Shown one piece after another: positions 22,061-29,362 of a stretch of 29,362 nucleotides of DNA; the stretch's first letter is position 1; each line of letters begins with the position of its first letter. Below the pieces are notes generated by a model that was given only the letters and a program-made list of their open reading frames with translations, searched no databases and was not told the origin of the DNA. Made by a program: the position numbers and the translations under genes. The stretch is from JBDSSS01 sp039928615 (GTDB lineage: Bacteria; Actinomycetota; Actinomycetes; Actinomycetales; Dermatophilaceae): contig JBDSSS010000196.1 of NCBI GenBank assembly GCA_039928615.1, positions 1-29,362 of the forward strand, read 5' to 3'.

Positions 22061-24022
22061 ATGACTCAACGACGAGATCAGGGCCACCGGCCCTCGCGTG
22101 GCCTTCGCCCCCTGGCCATGATGACGTTCGCGACCGCCCTGGCGGTCGTCCCCTCGGTGGCCTACGCCGCCGGCTCCCCCGTGACCGCGGCCACCACCAC
22201 CGCCAGTGCCGCCCCGTCCCTGGCCGGCCACTCCGGCAAGGCCCCGTCGAGCACCGTCCCCGACCTCGGTCCGAACACGACGGTCCTCGACCCGTCGATG
22301 TCCGTCGAGCAGATCCAGGCGAAGGTCGACGCGATCGCCGCCCGGCAGGTCTCCAACGAGATGGGTCCCGAGCGCGACGCGATCCTCTTCAAGCCCGGCA
22401 CCTACGGCACCGCCGAGAAGCCGCTCAACTTCCAGGTCGGCTACTACACCGAGGTCGCGGGCCTGGGTCAGGACCCGGGCGACGTCGTCGTCAACGGCTC
22501 GATCTACGTCCACAACCAGTGCTACGGCGGCAACTGCATCGCGCTCAACAACTTCTGGCGCTCGATGTCCAACCTCACGATCAACGTGACCAACCCCGAC
22601 GCCGGCTGCTACACCAACGAGTTCTGGGCCGTCTCCCAGGCCGCGCCGCTGCGCCGGGTCCAGGTCAACGGTGCGACCACGCTGATGGACTACTGCACCG
22701 GGCCCTCCTTCGCGAGCGGCGGCTTCATCGCCGACTCGAAGTTCTCCCAGGGCATCGTGAACGGCTCGCAGCAGCAGTTCTTCGTCCGCAACAGCACCCT
22801 CAACGGCTGGAGCAACGGGGTCTGGAACCAGGTCTTCTCCGGCACCGAAGGCGCCCCCGCCGAGTGCTTCCCGCAGTCGGACGCCTGCGGCGGCGGTCCC
22901 TACACGACCGTCGCGAAGACCTCCGTCAGCCGCGAGAAGCCCTACACCTACATCGACGACCGCGGCGCCTACCGGGTGTTCGTGCCCGCTGCGGCCAAGA
23001 ACACGAGCGGCGTGACGTGGGCCGACGGCAGCACTCCGGGCCGCTCGATCCCGATCTCCGACTTCTTCGTGGCCAAGCCCTCGGACTCCGCCAAGGCGAT
23101 CAACCGTGAGCTCGCACAGGGCCGCAACCTGCTCCTCACGCCCGGTGTCTACCACCTCGACCAGACCATCAAGGTCAAGCGGGCCAACACCATCGTGCTC
23201 GGACTGGGGCTCGCCAGCCTCACCCCGACGCGCGGCCAGATCGCGATGAGCGTCGCGGACGTGCCGGGAGTCGACATCGCCGGGATCACCTTCGACGCCG
23301 GCGCCGTCAACTCCCCCGTCCTGCTCCAGGTCGGCACCAAGCAGAAGGGCCGCGGCGACGACCGCCGCAGCGACGAGGGCCGCGAGCACGGTGGCAAGAG
23401 CAGCGCCGCCAACCCGACCGGTCTGCAGGACGTCTTCTTCCGGATCGGTGGCCCCTACCTCGGCAAGGCGTCGGTGAGCCTCGAGGTCAACAGCGACAAC
23501 GTCGTCCTCGACGACATCTGGGCCTGGCGCGCCGACCACGGCAACGGTGTCGGGTGGACGAAGAACACGGCCGACACCGGCGTCATCGTCAACGGCGACC
23601 ACGTCACCGCGACCGGCCTCTTCGTCGAGCACTACCAGAAGACCGAGATCATCTGGAACGGCGAGTACGGCGACGTGACCTTCCTGCAGAACGAGCTGCC
23701 CTACGACCCGCCGAGCCAGGCTGCGTGGATGTCCTCTCCCACGCACGACGGCTACCCGGCGCTGCTCGTCGCCCGTGACGTCAAGCACTTCACCGGCACC
23801 GGCATGGGGTCCTACAGCTTCTTCAACCAGGGCCTCGACATCTTCGCCGAGAACGCCTTCGAGGTCCCGAGGACGCCGGGGGTGCGCCTGCACAACATGC
23901 TGACGATCTTCCTCGACCCCGCCAACGGCAAGGGCGGTATCCGCCACGTCGTCAACGGAGTCGGTGGGTCCTCGACGATCGCCAACCCGGACGTGCCCGT
24001 GACCGTGGTCGACTACCCGTAG
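22061..24022 (+). CDS. Secreted right-handed beta-helix protein (GH55 / pectate-lyase-like)
   Basis: 653 aa. Signal peptide at about 18-37 ends SVAYA-AG, so it is secreted. The ATG at 22061 has GAGGG and AAGG close upstream; the frame opens earlier at 22013 without support. The sequence has an early strand block (ILFKPGTYG, LNFQVGYYTEVAGLG) and a later one (LLLTPGVYHLDQTIKV, IVLGLGLASLTP, VPGVDIAGITFDAG, NVVLDDIWAWRADHG), the repeated turn pattern of two stacked parallel beta-helices as in GH55 exo-beta-1,3-glucanases. A charged insert (about 426-450) interrupts it. Catalytic residues cannot be assigned. A LacI-type operator upstream supports a role in polysaccharide use. A structural or surface role is the alternative. 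Confidence 0.72.
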   Translation: MTQRRDQGHRPSRGLRPLAMMTFATALAVVPSVAYAAGSPVTAATTTASAAPSLAGHSGKAPSSTVPDLGPNTTVLDPSMSVEQIQAKVDAIAARQVSNEMGPERDAILFKPGTYGTAEKPLNFQVGYYTEVAGLGQDPGDVVVNGSIYVHNQCYGGNCIALNNFWRSMSNLTINVTNPDAGCYTNEFWAVSQAAPLRRVQVNGATTLMDYCTGPSFASGGFIADSKFSQGIVNGSQQQFFVRNSTLNGWSNGVWNQVFSGTEGAPAECFPQSDACGGGPYTTVAKTSVSREKPYTYIDDRGAYRVFVPAAAKNTSGVTWADGSTPGRSIPISDFFVAKPSDSAKAINRELAQGRNLLLTPGVYHLDQTIKVKRANTIVLGLGLASLTPTRGQIAMSVADVPGVDIAGITFDAGAVNSPVLLQVGTKQKGRGDDRRSDEGREHGGKSSAANPTGLQDVFFRIGGPYLGKASVSLEVNSDNVVLDDIWAWRADHGNGVGWTKNTADTGVIVNGDHVTATGLFVEHYQKTEIIWNGEYGDVTFLQNELPYDPPSQAAWMSSPTHDGYPALLVARDVKHFTGTGMGSYSFFNQGLDIFAENAFEVPRTPGVRLHNMLTIFLDPANGKGGIRHVVNGVGGSSTIANPDVPVTVVDYP

Positions 24023-24044
24023 TCCACACCCGTCTCGCGTGCGC

Positions 24045-24080
24045 CAGGGCGCCGTCGGCCTTCGGGCCGGCGGCGCCCTG
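24045..24080 (+). terminator. Terminator of the beta-helix gene
   Basis: A 16-bp stem with one G-T pair (CAGGGCGCCGTCGGCC against GGCCGGCGGCGCCCTG) closed by a TTCG tetraloop, 22 bases past the stop. Confidence 0.8.
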
Positions 24081-24099
24081 CTGTCGTCCCCCGCTGCCA

Positions 24100-24105
24100 T
24101 AGCCT
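24100..24105 (+). promoter_or_regulatory. -10 box of a leaderless transcript
   Basis: TAGCCT ends 6 bases before the GTG at 24112, so the transcript should begin at the start codon. Confidence 0.45.
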
Positions 24106-24111
24106 GAGTGG

Positions 24112-24837
24112 GTGACCACACCAGTGACCCCCGCCATCGTCGCCGACCTCGCTCCGACGGGCGTCCTCCGCGCCTCCGTCAACCTCGGCAACCCCGTTCT
24201 CGCTCAGGGCACCTCGAGCGCGCCGAGGGGGGTGACGGTCGACCTCGCGCGCGAGATCGCCCGCCGGCTCGGTGTGCGGGTGGAGCTCGCCTGCTTCGAC
24301 GCCGCGCAGGCGTCCTTCGAGGCGCTCACGACGGGCGTGGCCGACCTCGGCTTCATGGCCATCGAGCCCGCGCGGGCGGACCGGGTGCACTTCACCGCCC
24401 CCTACGTCCTCATCGAGGGAGTGTATGCCGTGCGCTCTGAGTCGCCGTTCGGCTCCCCGGCGGACGTGGACCGCGACGGCGTCCGGATCGGCGTCAAGGA
24501 GGGCTCGGCCTACGACCTGTTCCTCACCCGGACCCTCCGGGCCGCCACCATCGTGCGGGGCCGTGAGGGGGTCGAGGTTTTTCTCGACGAGGAGCTCGAG
24601 GTCGGGGCCGGCATCCGCCAGCCGCTGTCCGCCGCCGTCGCCGACCGCCCCGACGTGCGTCTCGTCGACGAGGCCTTCATGCAGATCCGTCAGGCCGTCT
24701 GCGTGCCGAGCGACCGTCAGGCCGCGTCCGCCGCCTGGCTGGGCAGCGTGGTCGAGCAGCTGAGGTCGAGCGGGTTCGTCGCGGACGCCCTCGAGCGGTC
24801 CGGACAGGGTGACGTCACCGTTGCCCCTCCCGCCTGA
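24112..24837 (+). CDS. Solute-binding-domain protein (SBP_bac_3) without signal peptide
   Basis: 241 aa, GTG start, probably leaderless. The whole protein is a family-3 periplasmic binding fold: LRASVNLGNPV near residue 18, VDLAREIARRLGV, the EALTTGVADLGFMAIEPARADRVHFTAPY core, RIGVKEGSAYDLFL in lobe 2, and a return to lobe 1. These normally serve polar amino acid ABC importers, but there is no export signal or lipobox and no permease or ATPase gene nearby. It may therefore act inside the cell as an amino-acid or organic-acid binding protein or an enzyme of the cyclohexadienyl-dehydratase type. The ligand-binding Arg of the family seems kept in the PARADRV region, but I cannot assign a ligand. 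Confidence 0.8.
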   Translation: MTTPVTPAIVADLAPTGVLRASVNLGNPVLAQGTSSAPRGVTVDLAREIARRLGVRVELACFDAAQASFEALTTGVADLGFMAIEPARADRVHFTAPYVLIEGVYAVRSESPFGSPADVDRDGVRIGVKEGSAYDLFLTRTLRAATIVRGREGVEVFLDEELEVGAGIRQPLSAAVADRPDVRLVDEAFMQIRQAVCVPSDRQAASAAWLGSVVEQLRSSGFVADALERSGQGDVTVAPPA

Positions 24838-24890
24838 GCACTCGTCGGCCCCAGCGGCATACCCACCGCGCGTCGTGGCGGGGGTCGACC

Positions 24891-25340
24891 TCAGTCGGCG
24901 CGACGCCGTCCCACCACCGCCGGCTCGATGTCGAAAGCAGCGAGCTCCTCGTCGGTCATCAGGCGCGACCGGATGAGGAACCGGACGCCCTCAGGCGCCT
25001 CGACCGAGAAGCCGCTCCCCCGGCCGCGCACGACGTCGACGGTGAGGTGCGTGTGCTTCCAGTAGGCGTACAGCGACCGACATCCAGAAGGGGACGGGGC
25101 GGGGCAACCCGTCGACCTCGAGGTCGGCGAGGTGGACATCGGCGTCACCGGTCTGGAACTCCCCGTCCGGGAAGCACATCGGCGAGCTGCCGTCGCAGCA
25201 GCCCCGGACTGGTGGAACATCAACGGTCCGTGGATCGCGGTGAGGCGACGGAGCAGGTCCGCCGCCTCACCGCTCAGGGCGACCCGGCCGAGGGAAGTCG
25301 GGACACCGGGATCGCCTGCGCGTGGGGACATGGAGGTCAC
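24891..25340 (-). pseudogene. DUF779 protein gene with two frameshifts
   Basis: A gene of this family lies 7 bases after the aldehyde dehydrogenase and normally encodes a small protein with a Gly-Gly-Cys-Cys motif. Here the frame runs well to FHQSG, then loses one G in a GGGGG run (near 25202), putting the conserved GGCCDGSSPMCFPDGEF block into another frame. Near 25071-25080 two more bases are lost, which returns the frame for YWKHTHLTVDVV to the end. The continuous 149-codon reading frame therefore has about 40 wrong residues in the middle, including the Cys-Cys pair. DUF779 proteins accompany acetaldehyde dehydrogenases; their role is not well defined. Start is GTG 25340 or ATG 25331. Confidence 0.78.
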
Positions 25341-25347
25341 GTCCGGA

Positions 25348-26870
25348 TCAGAAGAAGCCGAGGGCGTCGGGCGAGTAGGAGACGAGCAGGTTCTTCGTCT
25401 GCTGGTAGTCGTCGAGCATCATCTTGTGGTTCTCGCGACCGATGCCCGACTGCTTTTAGCCACCGAACGCGGCGTGGGCGGGGTAGTGGTGGTAGCAGTT
25501 CGTCCAGACCCGACCGGCCTTGATACCGCGGCCCATCCGATAGGCGCGGGTGCCGTCTCGGGTCCACACGCCGGCACCGAGGCCGTAGAGCGTGTCGTTG
25601 GCGATCTCGAGTGCGTCGGCCTCGTCGGCGAAGCTCGTCAGCGAGACCACGGGGCCGAAGATCTCCTCCTGGAAGACGCGCATCGAGTTCTCCCCCTCGA
25701 AGATCGTGGGGGCCATGTAGTAGCCCTCGGCGAGGTCACCGCGAGGACATTGCGCTCACCGCCGGTGAGGACCTTGGCACCCTCCTGCCGGCCGATGTCC
25801 ATGTAGGACAGGATCTTCTCGAGCTGGTCGTTGCTCGCCTGGGCTCCCATCGTCGTCTCGGTGTCGAGCGGGTTGCCCTGCACGATCTGCTCGACGCGCG
25901 CCACCGCGTCAGGCACGAAGTCGGCATACATCGAGCGCTGGACGAGCGCCCGGGACGGGCACGTGCACACCTCACCCTGGTTGAGGGCAAACATCGTGAA
26001 GCCCTCGAGTGCCTTGTCGTAGAAGGCATCCCGCTCACTCGCGACGTCGTCGAAGAAGACTTTGGGTGACTTGCCACCGAGCTCGAGCGTCACCGGGATG
26101 ATGTTCTGGGCGGCATACTGCATGATCAGTCGGCCGGTCGTCGTCTCGCCGGTGAAGGAGATCTTGGCGACGCGCGGGGAGGAGGCGAGCGGCTTGCCGG
26201 CCTCGACGCCGAAGCCGTTGACGACGTTGAGCACACCGGCCGGGAGCAGGTCGCCGACGAGCTCCATCAGCTTGAGGATCGACCACGGCGTCTGCTCGGC
26301 GGGCTTGAGCACGACGCAGTTGCCGGCGGCGAGGGCCGGGGCCAGCTTCCAGACGGCCATCAGGATCGGGAAGTTCCACGGGATGATCTGTCCGACGACG
26401 CCGAGCGGCTCGTGGAAGTGGTAGGCGACGGTGTCCGCGTCGATCTCGCTGCTCGAACCCTCCTGTCCGCGAAGGACACCCGCGAAGTATCGGAAGTGGT
26501 CGACAGCGAGCGGAAGGTCGGCGGCGAGCGTCTCACGCACGGCCTTGCCGTTCTTTCTGCTCTCGGCGACGGCCAGGGCCTCGAGGTTCGCCTCCATCCG
26601 GTCGGCGATCCGGTTGAGCACGAGGGACCGGTCCCCGAGGGAGGTGCGCCCCCACGCGACGGCGGTGGAGTGCGCGGCGTCGAGCGCGGCGTCGATGTCC
26701 TCCTCAGTGCCCCGGGCGATCTCGCAGAAGGGCTTGCCGTTGACCGGCGAGATGTTCTCGAAGTACAGACCCTTCTTGGGCTCGACCCAGTTGCCGCCGA
26801 TGAAGTGCCCGTAGCGGCTCTCGACCGCGACGATCGAGTCGGGTGCCCCGGGGGGTGCGTAGATGGTCAT
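25348..26870 (-). pseudogene. Aldehyde dehydrogenase (acetaldehyde type), frameshifted and with an internal stop
   Basis: The full coding stretch is 1523 bases, one short of the 507 codons plus stop usual for this ExaC/AldB-type NAD-dependent family. Residues 1-376 are intact, with Asn166 in PWNFP, Glu263 in LELGGK and catalytic Cys302 in NQGEVCTCPSR. After Leu376 one base is missing near 25742 (expected CTCGGCGG, found CTCGCGG), and the remainder (YYMAPTIFEGEN to SPDALGFF) continues in another frame. A second lesion, TAA at 25458-25456, replaces an expected TAC (Tyr) in FGGYKQSGIGRE. The product would lack about 130 residues including part of the dimer interface. GGGAG lies 6 bases before the ATG. 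It is part of an acetaldehyde-oxidation module with the regulator upstream and DUF779 downstream. Confidence 0.88.
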
Positions 26871-26929
26871 GTCGATCTCCCAGCGTCCTTGGTGGTGCCC
26901 GCGAGGGGCTTGGCGCCGACCCTAGGCAG

Positions 26930-26952
26930 CGCAACGTTGCAACCACGTTGCG
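26930..26952 (-). promoter_or_regulatory. GCAAC-element operator before the aldehyde dehydrogenase
   Basis: CGCAACG and CGTTGCG form a 7-bp inverted repeat with 9 bases between, and that centre holds a third GCAAC unit. It overlaps the likely -35 of a promoter whose -10 is TAGGGT just downstream. A plausible binding site for the GAF regulator encoded immediately upstream. Confidence 0.45.
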
Positions 26953-26980
26953 TCGGATGCTGCTCGCTCTCGGCGCGGAG

Positions 26981-27019
26981 GAGAGTGCCCACTCGACGCG
27001 CCGTCGAGGGGGCACTCTC
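26981..27019 (-). terminator. Terminator of the GAF regulator gene
   Basis: A two-part hairpin: outer 10-bp stem GAGAGTGCCC/GGGCACTCTC, inner 7-bp stem CTCGACG/CGTCGAG, loop CGC. It overlaps the regulator's stop codon and separates it from the dehydrogenase promoter. Confidence 0.7.
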
Positions 27020-28265
27020 ACCCGCGAGCGGCGCCGAGCTCGCGGTCGAGGCGGGCGAGCTGGGCCCGCACGAGCGGCTGCAGGGGTGAGGAGGCCCCCA
27101 GCGCGACTGCCTGGGCCCGCCACATCGCGTAGTCGTCAGCGCCGGACGCCGACCGGGTCCACGCCGACATGAGGTCGGGGCGGCCGCTGCGCAGCAGCGC
27201 CTGGCGCAGGTCGCCCTCGATGCTGTCGCGCAGACGCACCACTCCCGGGGCACACGACCGGGTCAGGAGCGGTCCCCGGTAGGCCCGCATCGCACCGGCG
27301 ACGTCGCCGGCCACGAGCAGGGCTCCGACCCCGAGCCAGTCGCCGGACAGGTCGGCCGCGAGCCGGTAGGGCCGCGACGCGAGCAGGTCGTCGCCCAGCA
27401 GGTTGCGCAGGCGCCCGAGCTCGACCCGGAGCGTCGAGGCGCTCGTGTCCTCCTCGTAGAGCAGCACCGCGAGCTCGTCGCCGGACAGCCCGCGGGGGGC
27501 CGACGCGAGGAGCAGCAGGATCTCACTGTGCCGGGGGCTGAGGCGCAGGGTGTGCGGGCGCCCGCGGCCGTCGTCGATGGTCAGCAAGGCGTCGCTGCGG
27601 CCGAGAGCCTCGAGCGTGAGGCGCGGTCCGGAGCCAGCAAGGTCAGACGGTGTGCGGGCGCCACGGACGAGCAGCTCCCTGGCCAGCTCCGCCTCAGCCA
27701 TCCGGGCCGCGGCCCGGACCATGGCCATCGTCTGGGGGACGACGATGTCGTCCCCACCCGTGATGTCGAGCACACCGAGCAGGGACTGGTCGGACGGGTC
27801 GTGGACCGGCGTCGCCGCGCAGCTCCACCGCTGCACCGAGCGCCGGAAGTGCTCAGCCCCGATGATGTTGACGCTCCGGTCGAGGCGCAGCGCCATGCCG
27901 GGGGCGTTCGTGCCGGCCAGCCGCTCGTCCCAGTTGCTGCCCTCGACGAAACCGATCGACTCCGCGCGACGCAGCACGCTGGGGGTGCCGCAGACCCAGA
28001 GCAGCTGACCCTCTGAGTCGGAGACCGCCATGATGGCGTCGCAGTCCCTGGCCGCCTGGCCGAGCACGTCGTCGAGCAGTGGGAAAACACTCGCGAGCGG
28101 GTGGGCGGCGCGGTGGTCCCGCCGCTCCTGGCCCGGCAGCGTGATCGGGGCGTCGACCGTGTCGGCACGCACCCCCGCAGCAGCGGAACGCATCCAGGAG
28201 TCGGCCACATGGGCCCGCACCCCGGTCGCGGAAGCGCCCCGGTCCTGCCCTGACGACGTCGTCAT
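27018..28265 (-). CDS. GAF-domain transcriptional regulator with C-terminal winged helix
   Basis: 415 aa from ATG 28265; a GTG at 28298 would add 11 residues. The N-terminal half is an AcoR-like GAF sensor (about 60-195) with the signature NWDERLAGTNAPGMAL and later WSCAATPVHDP. Instead of the AAA+ domain of AcoR, it has a winged helix (about 235-306: LRLSPRHSEILLLLA, LSGDELAVLLYEEDTSASTLRVE) and a helical C-terminal region. This is the form often found next to aldehyde dehydrogenase plus DUF779 in actinobacteria, so it most likely senses an aldehyde- or alcohol-related signal and controls them. It appears intact although both of its presumed targets are broken. Confidence 0.83.
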   Translation of the reverse strand: MTTSSGQDRGASATGVRAHVADSWMRSAAAGVRADTVDAPITLPGQERRDHRAAHPLASVFPLLDDVLGQAARDCDAIMAVSDSEGQLLWVCGTPSVLRRAESIGFVEGSNWDERLAGTNAPGMALRLDRSVNIIGAEHFRRSVQRWSCAATPVHDPSDQSLLGVLDITGGDDIVVPQTMAMVRAAARMAEAELARELLVRGARTPSDLAGSGPRLTLEALGRSDALLTIDDGRGRPHTLRLSPRHSEILLLLASAPRGLSGDELAVLLYEEDTSASTLRVELGRLRNLLGDDLLASRPYRLAADLSGDWLGVGALLVAGDVAGAMRAYRGPLLTRSCAPGVVRLRDSIEGDLRQALLRSGRPDLMSAWTRSASGADDYAMWRAQAVALGASSPLQPLVRAQLARLDRELGAARG

Positions 28266-28427
28266 GCCAGCGACTGTCCCCCCTGTCGGCAAGCCCACGG
28301 GCAGCAGGGCTGGTCAGGGAGCCTTTTCGGGCGCATCCTGTTGGTAGGTCGGCTGCCCGCCCGAGCGACGGGTGCGACATCCACGACCGACAGACCGACA
28401 GCCGCGAGTGCAGAGGCAGGAGAGACC

Positions 28428-29147
28428 ATGCTGCGACGACGAGAGCCGTTCGTTCCCGATGGGGTGCCCGTCCTATCCAGGGGACGCCACCGCAACGCCC
28501 GCCGGGGGGCCTGCTTCATGGAGATGGCCTCCTACCTCGCCGGCGAGAGGTGGAGTGACCACCCGAGCTGCACGCATCCCGTCCTCGCCTCGATGGCGCG
28601 CTGCGTCAACGACTGCCTCGATGACGGCTCTCGCCAGGAGCTGTCGACGATGATTCCCGAGGTCGTCGGCCTCAACCCGCAGGACGACCGGGTCCCCGCG
28701 ATGCTCGTCCTCGTCGCGGCCCGCGCCGCTATGCCGGTGGCCTCCGCGGAGCGCCAGAACGTCATGGCCCTCGCCATCCTCACCGCAGAGCGTGCCCTCG
28801 CCGCGCGGGAGGGCCGGTCGGACGGACGGATCAGCGAGGCCTCACGGCTCGCCCTGACGAGCGCACCGCTCTCCGCGGCATGGGCCCGGCGTCACCTCGA
28901 CGTGGCGCCCGACATCGCAGCCATGCGGCCGTCGGCGGCGTCGACCATCGTCGCGCTGGCGATCGACGGGATCGCGCGAGCCTGTGTCGCCGACACCGAG
29001 CGGCGACTGGTGCAGATGCTGCGGCACGGCATCGACGCCACCAGCCTCATCGCCGAGAGCATCGAGGGGCACGGGGCCGAGACGGTTCGCCCGGCCGACC
29101 AGCCGGTGGCAGCGGTCGCCGACCGTCACCGGACCTTCGCCCGCTGA
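28428..29147 (+). CDS. Conserved hypothetical actinobacterial protein
   Basis: 239 aa with AGGAGAG 3 bases before the ATG; the frame opens earlier at 28341 without support. The N-terminal block RHRNARRGACFMEMAS followed by YLAGERWSDHPSCTHPVLA (residues about 20-53) looks strongly constrained and I believe I have seen it in other actinobacterial proteins of unknown function, but I cannot name a family. Cys29, Cys48 and His50 could bind metal. The rest is helical and Ala-rich, with no signal peptide or membrane segment. It is divergent from the GAF regulator across 162 bases and ends with a good terminator. Function unknown. Confidence 0.78.
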   Translation: MLRRREPFVPDGVPVLSRGRHRNARRGACFMEMASYLAGERWSDHPSCTHPVLASMARCVNDCLDDGSRQELSTMIPEVVGLNPQDDRVPAMLVLVAARAAMPVASAERQNVMALAILTAERALAAREGRSDGRISEASRLALTSAPLSAAWARRHLDVAPDIAAMRPSAASTIVALAIDGIARACVADTERRLVQMLRHGIDATSLIAESIEGHGAETVRPADQPVAAVADRHRTFAR

Positions 29148-29167
29148 CCGCGACCGTTCCCTGAGTC

Positions 29168-29204
29168 GTCCCCGGTGCTTTCGGCACCGGGGACGCTCTT
29201 GTTC
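29168..29204 (+). terminator. Terminator of the conserved hypothetical gene
   Basis: A perfect 11-bp stem (GTCCCCGGTGC/GCACCGGGGAC) with loop TTTCG, followed by a T-containing GCTCTTGTTC. Confidence 0.8.
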
Positions 29205-29248
29205 TGCGCTCGACGGCGACTCGCTGCCGTGGCGTCACTGTCGGTGGT

Positions 29249-29262
29249 CGACTCTAGAGTCG
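29249..29262 (+). promoter_or_regulatory. 14-base palindrome over the -10 box of the last gene
   Basis: CGACTCTAGAGTCG is a perfect palindrome that contains TAGAGT (29255-29260), a -10 box ending 6 bases before the ATG at 29267. The transcript would be leaderless, and anything bound here would block it. Confidence 0.4.
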
Positions 29263-29266
29263 TTGT

Positions 29267-29362
29267 ATGGCAGCAGAGCCCACGAAGCTGGACCTCCTCC
29301 GGAGGCAGCTGGTCGACCTCGAGGCGCGGCAGCGTGCCGCGGGCGGGCCGGCTGACTCAGGG
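29267..29362 (+). CDS. Start of an unidentified gene (cut by window edge)
   Basis: 32 codons are visible, beginning MAAEPTKLDLLRRQLVDLEA. Too little to identify; the first 25 residues look helical and charged, possibly a coiled coil. The start is supported by the -10 box placed 6 bases upstream (leaderless pattern shared with etfD and the gene at 24112). No ribosome-binding site. Confidence 0.6.
   Translation, partial: MAAEPTKLDLLRRQLVDLEARQRAAGGPADSG

Noticed and set aside
21926..24121. A 731-codon frame antisense to the beta-helix gene
   Set aside because: It is the complement shadow of a gene with a signal peptide and a good ribosome site.
28390..28405. Tandem GACCGACA copies before the hypothetical gene
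   Set aside because: Two short copies only, with no dyad or promoter context to support a site.
29247..29259. GTCGACTCTAGAG, identical to part of the pUC polylinker
   Set aside because: The match stops at 13 bases and the flanks are actinobacterial sequence with a gene start, so vector contamination is unlikely.

Overview
This is a high-GC chromosomal window (about 70% G+C by eye) from an actinobacterium. The gene set fits the order Micrococcales: a GTP-type PEP carboxykinase, the menaquinone-linked Fe-S oxidoreductase EtfD, FolP2, a LytR-CpsA-Psr protein, and probable leaderless genes with TANNNT -10 boxes. Family Intrasporangiaceae is my impression only; the genus cannot be read from the sequence. 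Most of the window is ordinary chromosome, with no phage, IS element, integrase or CRISPR array.

Layout. 1-1113 (-): 5' part of a membrane-anchored acidic protein. 1220-2872 (-): acyl-CoA synthetase. 3013-6251 (-): a copper/redox envelope cluster, made of a Tat-exported multicopper oxidase, a DUF305 lipoprotein and an F510_1955-type beta-propeller lipoprotein. Its two transcription units each carry a near-identical CopR-like direct repeat at the same distance from the start codon. 6504-7808 (-): APC permease gene broken by an in-frame TAG. 7952-8024 (-): tRNA-Arg(ACG). 8441-10276 (+): pckG, followed by two strong hairpins. 10412-10978 (+): DUF6328 membrane protein. 11025-11111 (-): tRNA-Ser(GCT). 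11299-12861 (+): LCP cell-wall ligase. 12960-13163 (-): cold-shock protein. 13395-14399 (-): folP2.

14437-14801 (+) is a compact, self-contained unit (operator-like dyad, extended -10 promoter, 36-codon ORF, T-tailed terminator) that I do not recognise. A 21-bp perfect inverted repeat follows. 14908-17208 (-) is a lower-GC secreted subtilase next to tRNA-Ser(TGA), and part of that tRNA's 3' end is nearly repeated on the far side of the subtilase. 17654-19350 (-): cysK-cysE cysteine operon. 19548-21896 (+): etfD, apparently leaderless behind a TetR-type operator. 22061-24022 (+): secreted beta-helix protein behind a LacI-type operator. 24112-24837 (+): solute-binding-domain protein without a signal peptide. 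24891-28265 (-): acetaldehyde-oxidation module (GAF regulator, aldehyde dehydrogenase, DUF779) in which both structural genes carry disabling lesions. 28428-29147 (+): conserved hypothetical protein. 29267-end (+): start of another gene.

How the parts connect: acyl-CoA synthetase and EtfD are the activation and electron-export steps of fatty-acid oxidation, and PckG supplies gluconeogenesis from the resulting acetyl units. The copper cluster probably answers to a two-component system encoded elsewhere. At least four independent disabling changes occur in three genes (APC permease, aldehyde dehydrogenase, DUF779), so this is either a strain losing optional catabolic functions or a sequence with local errors.
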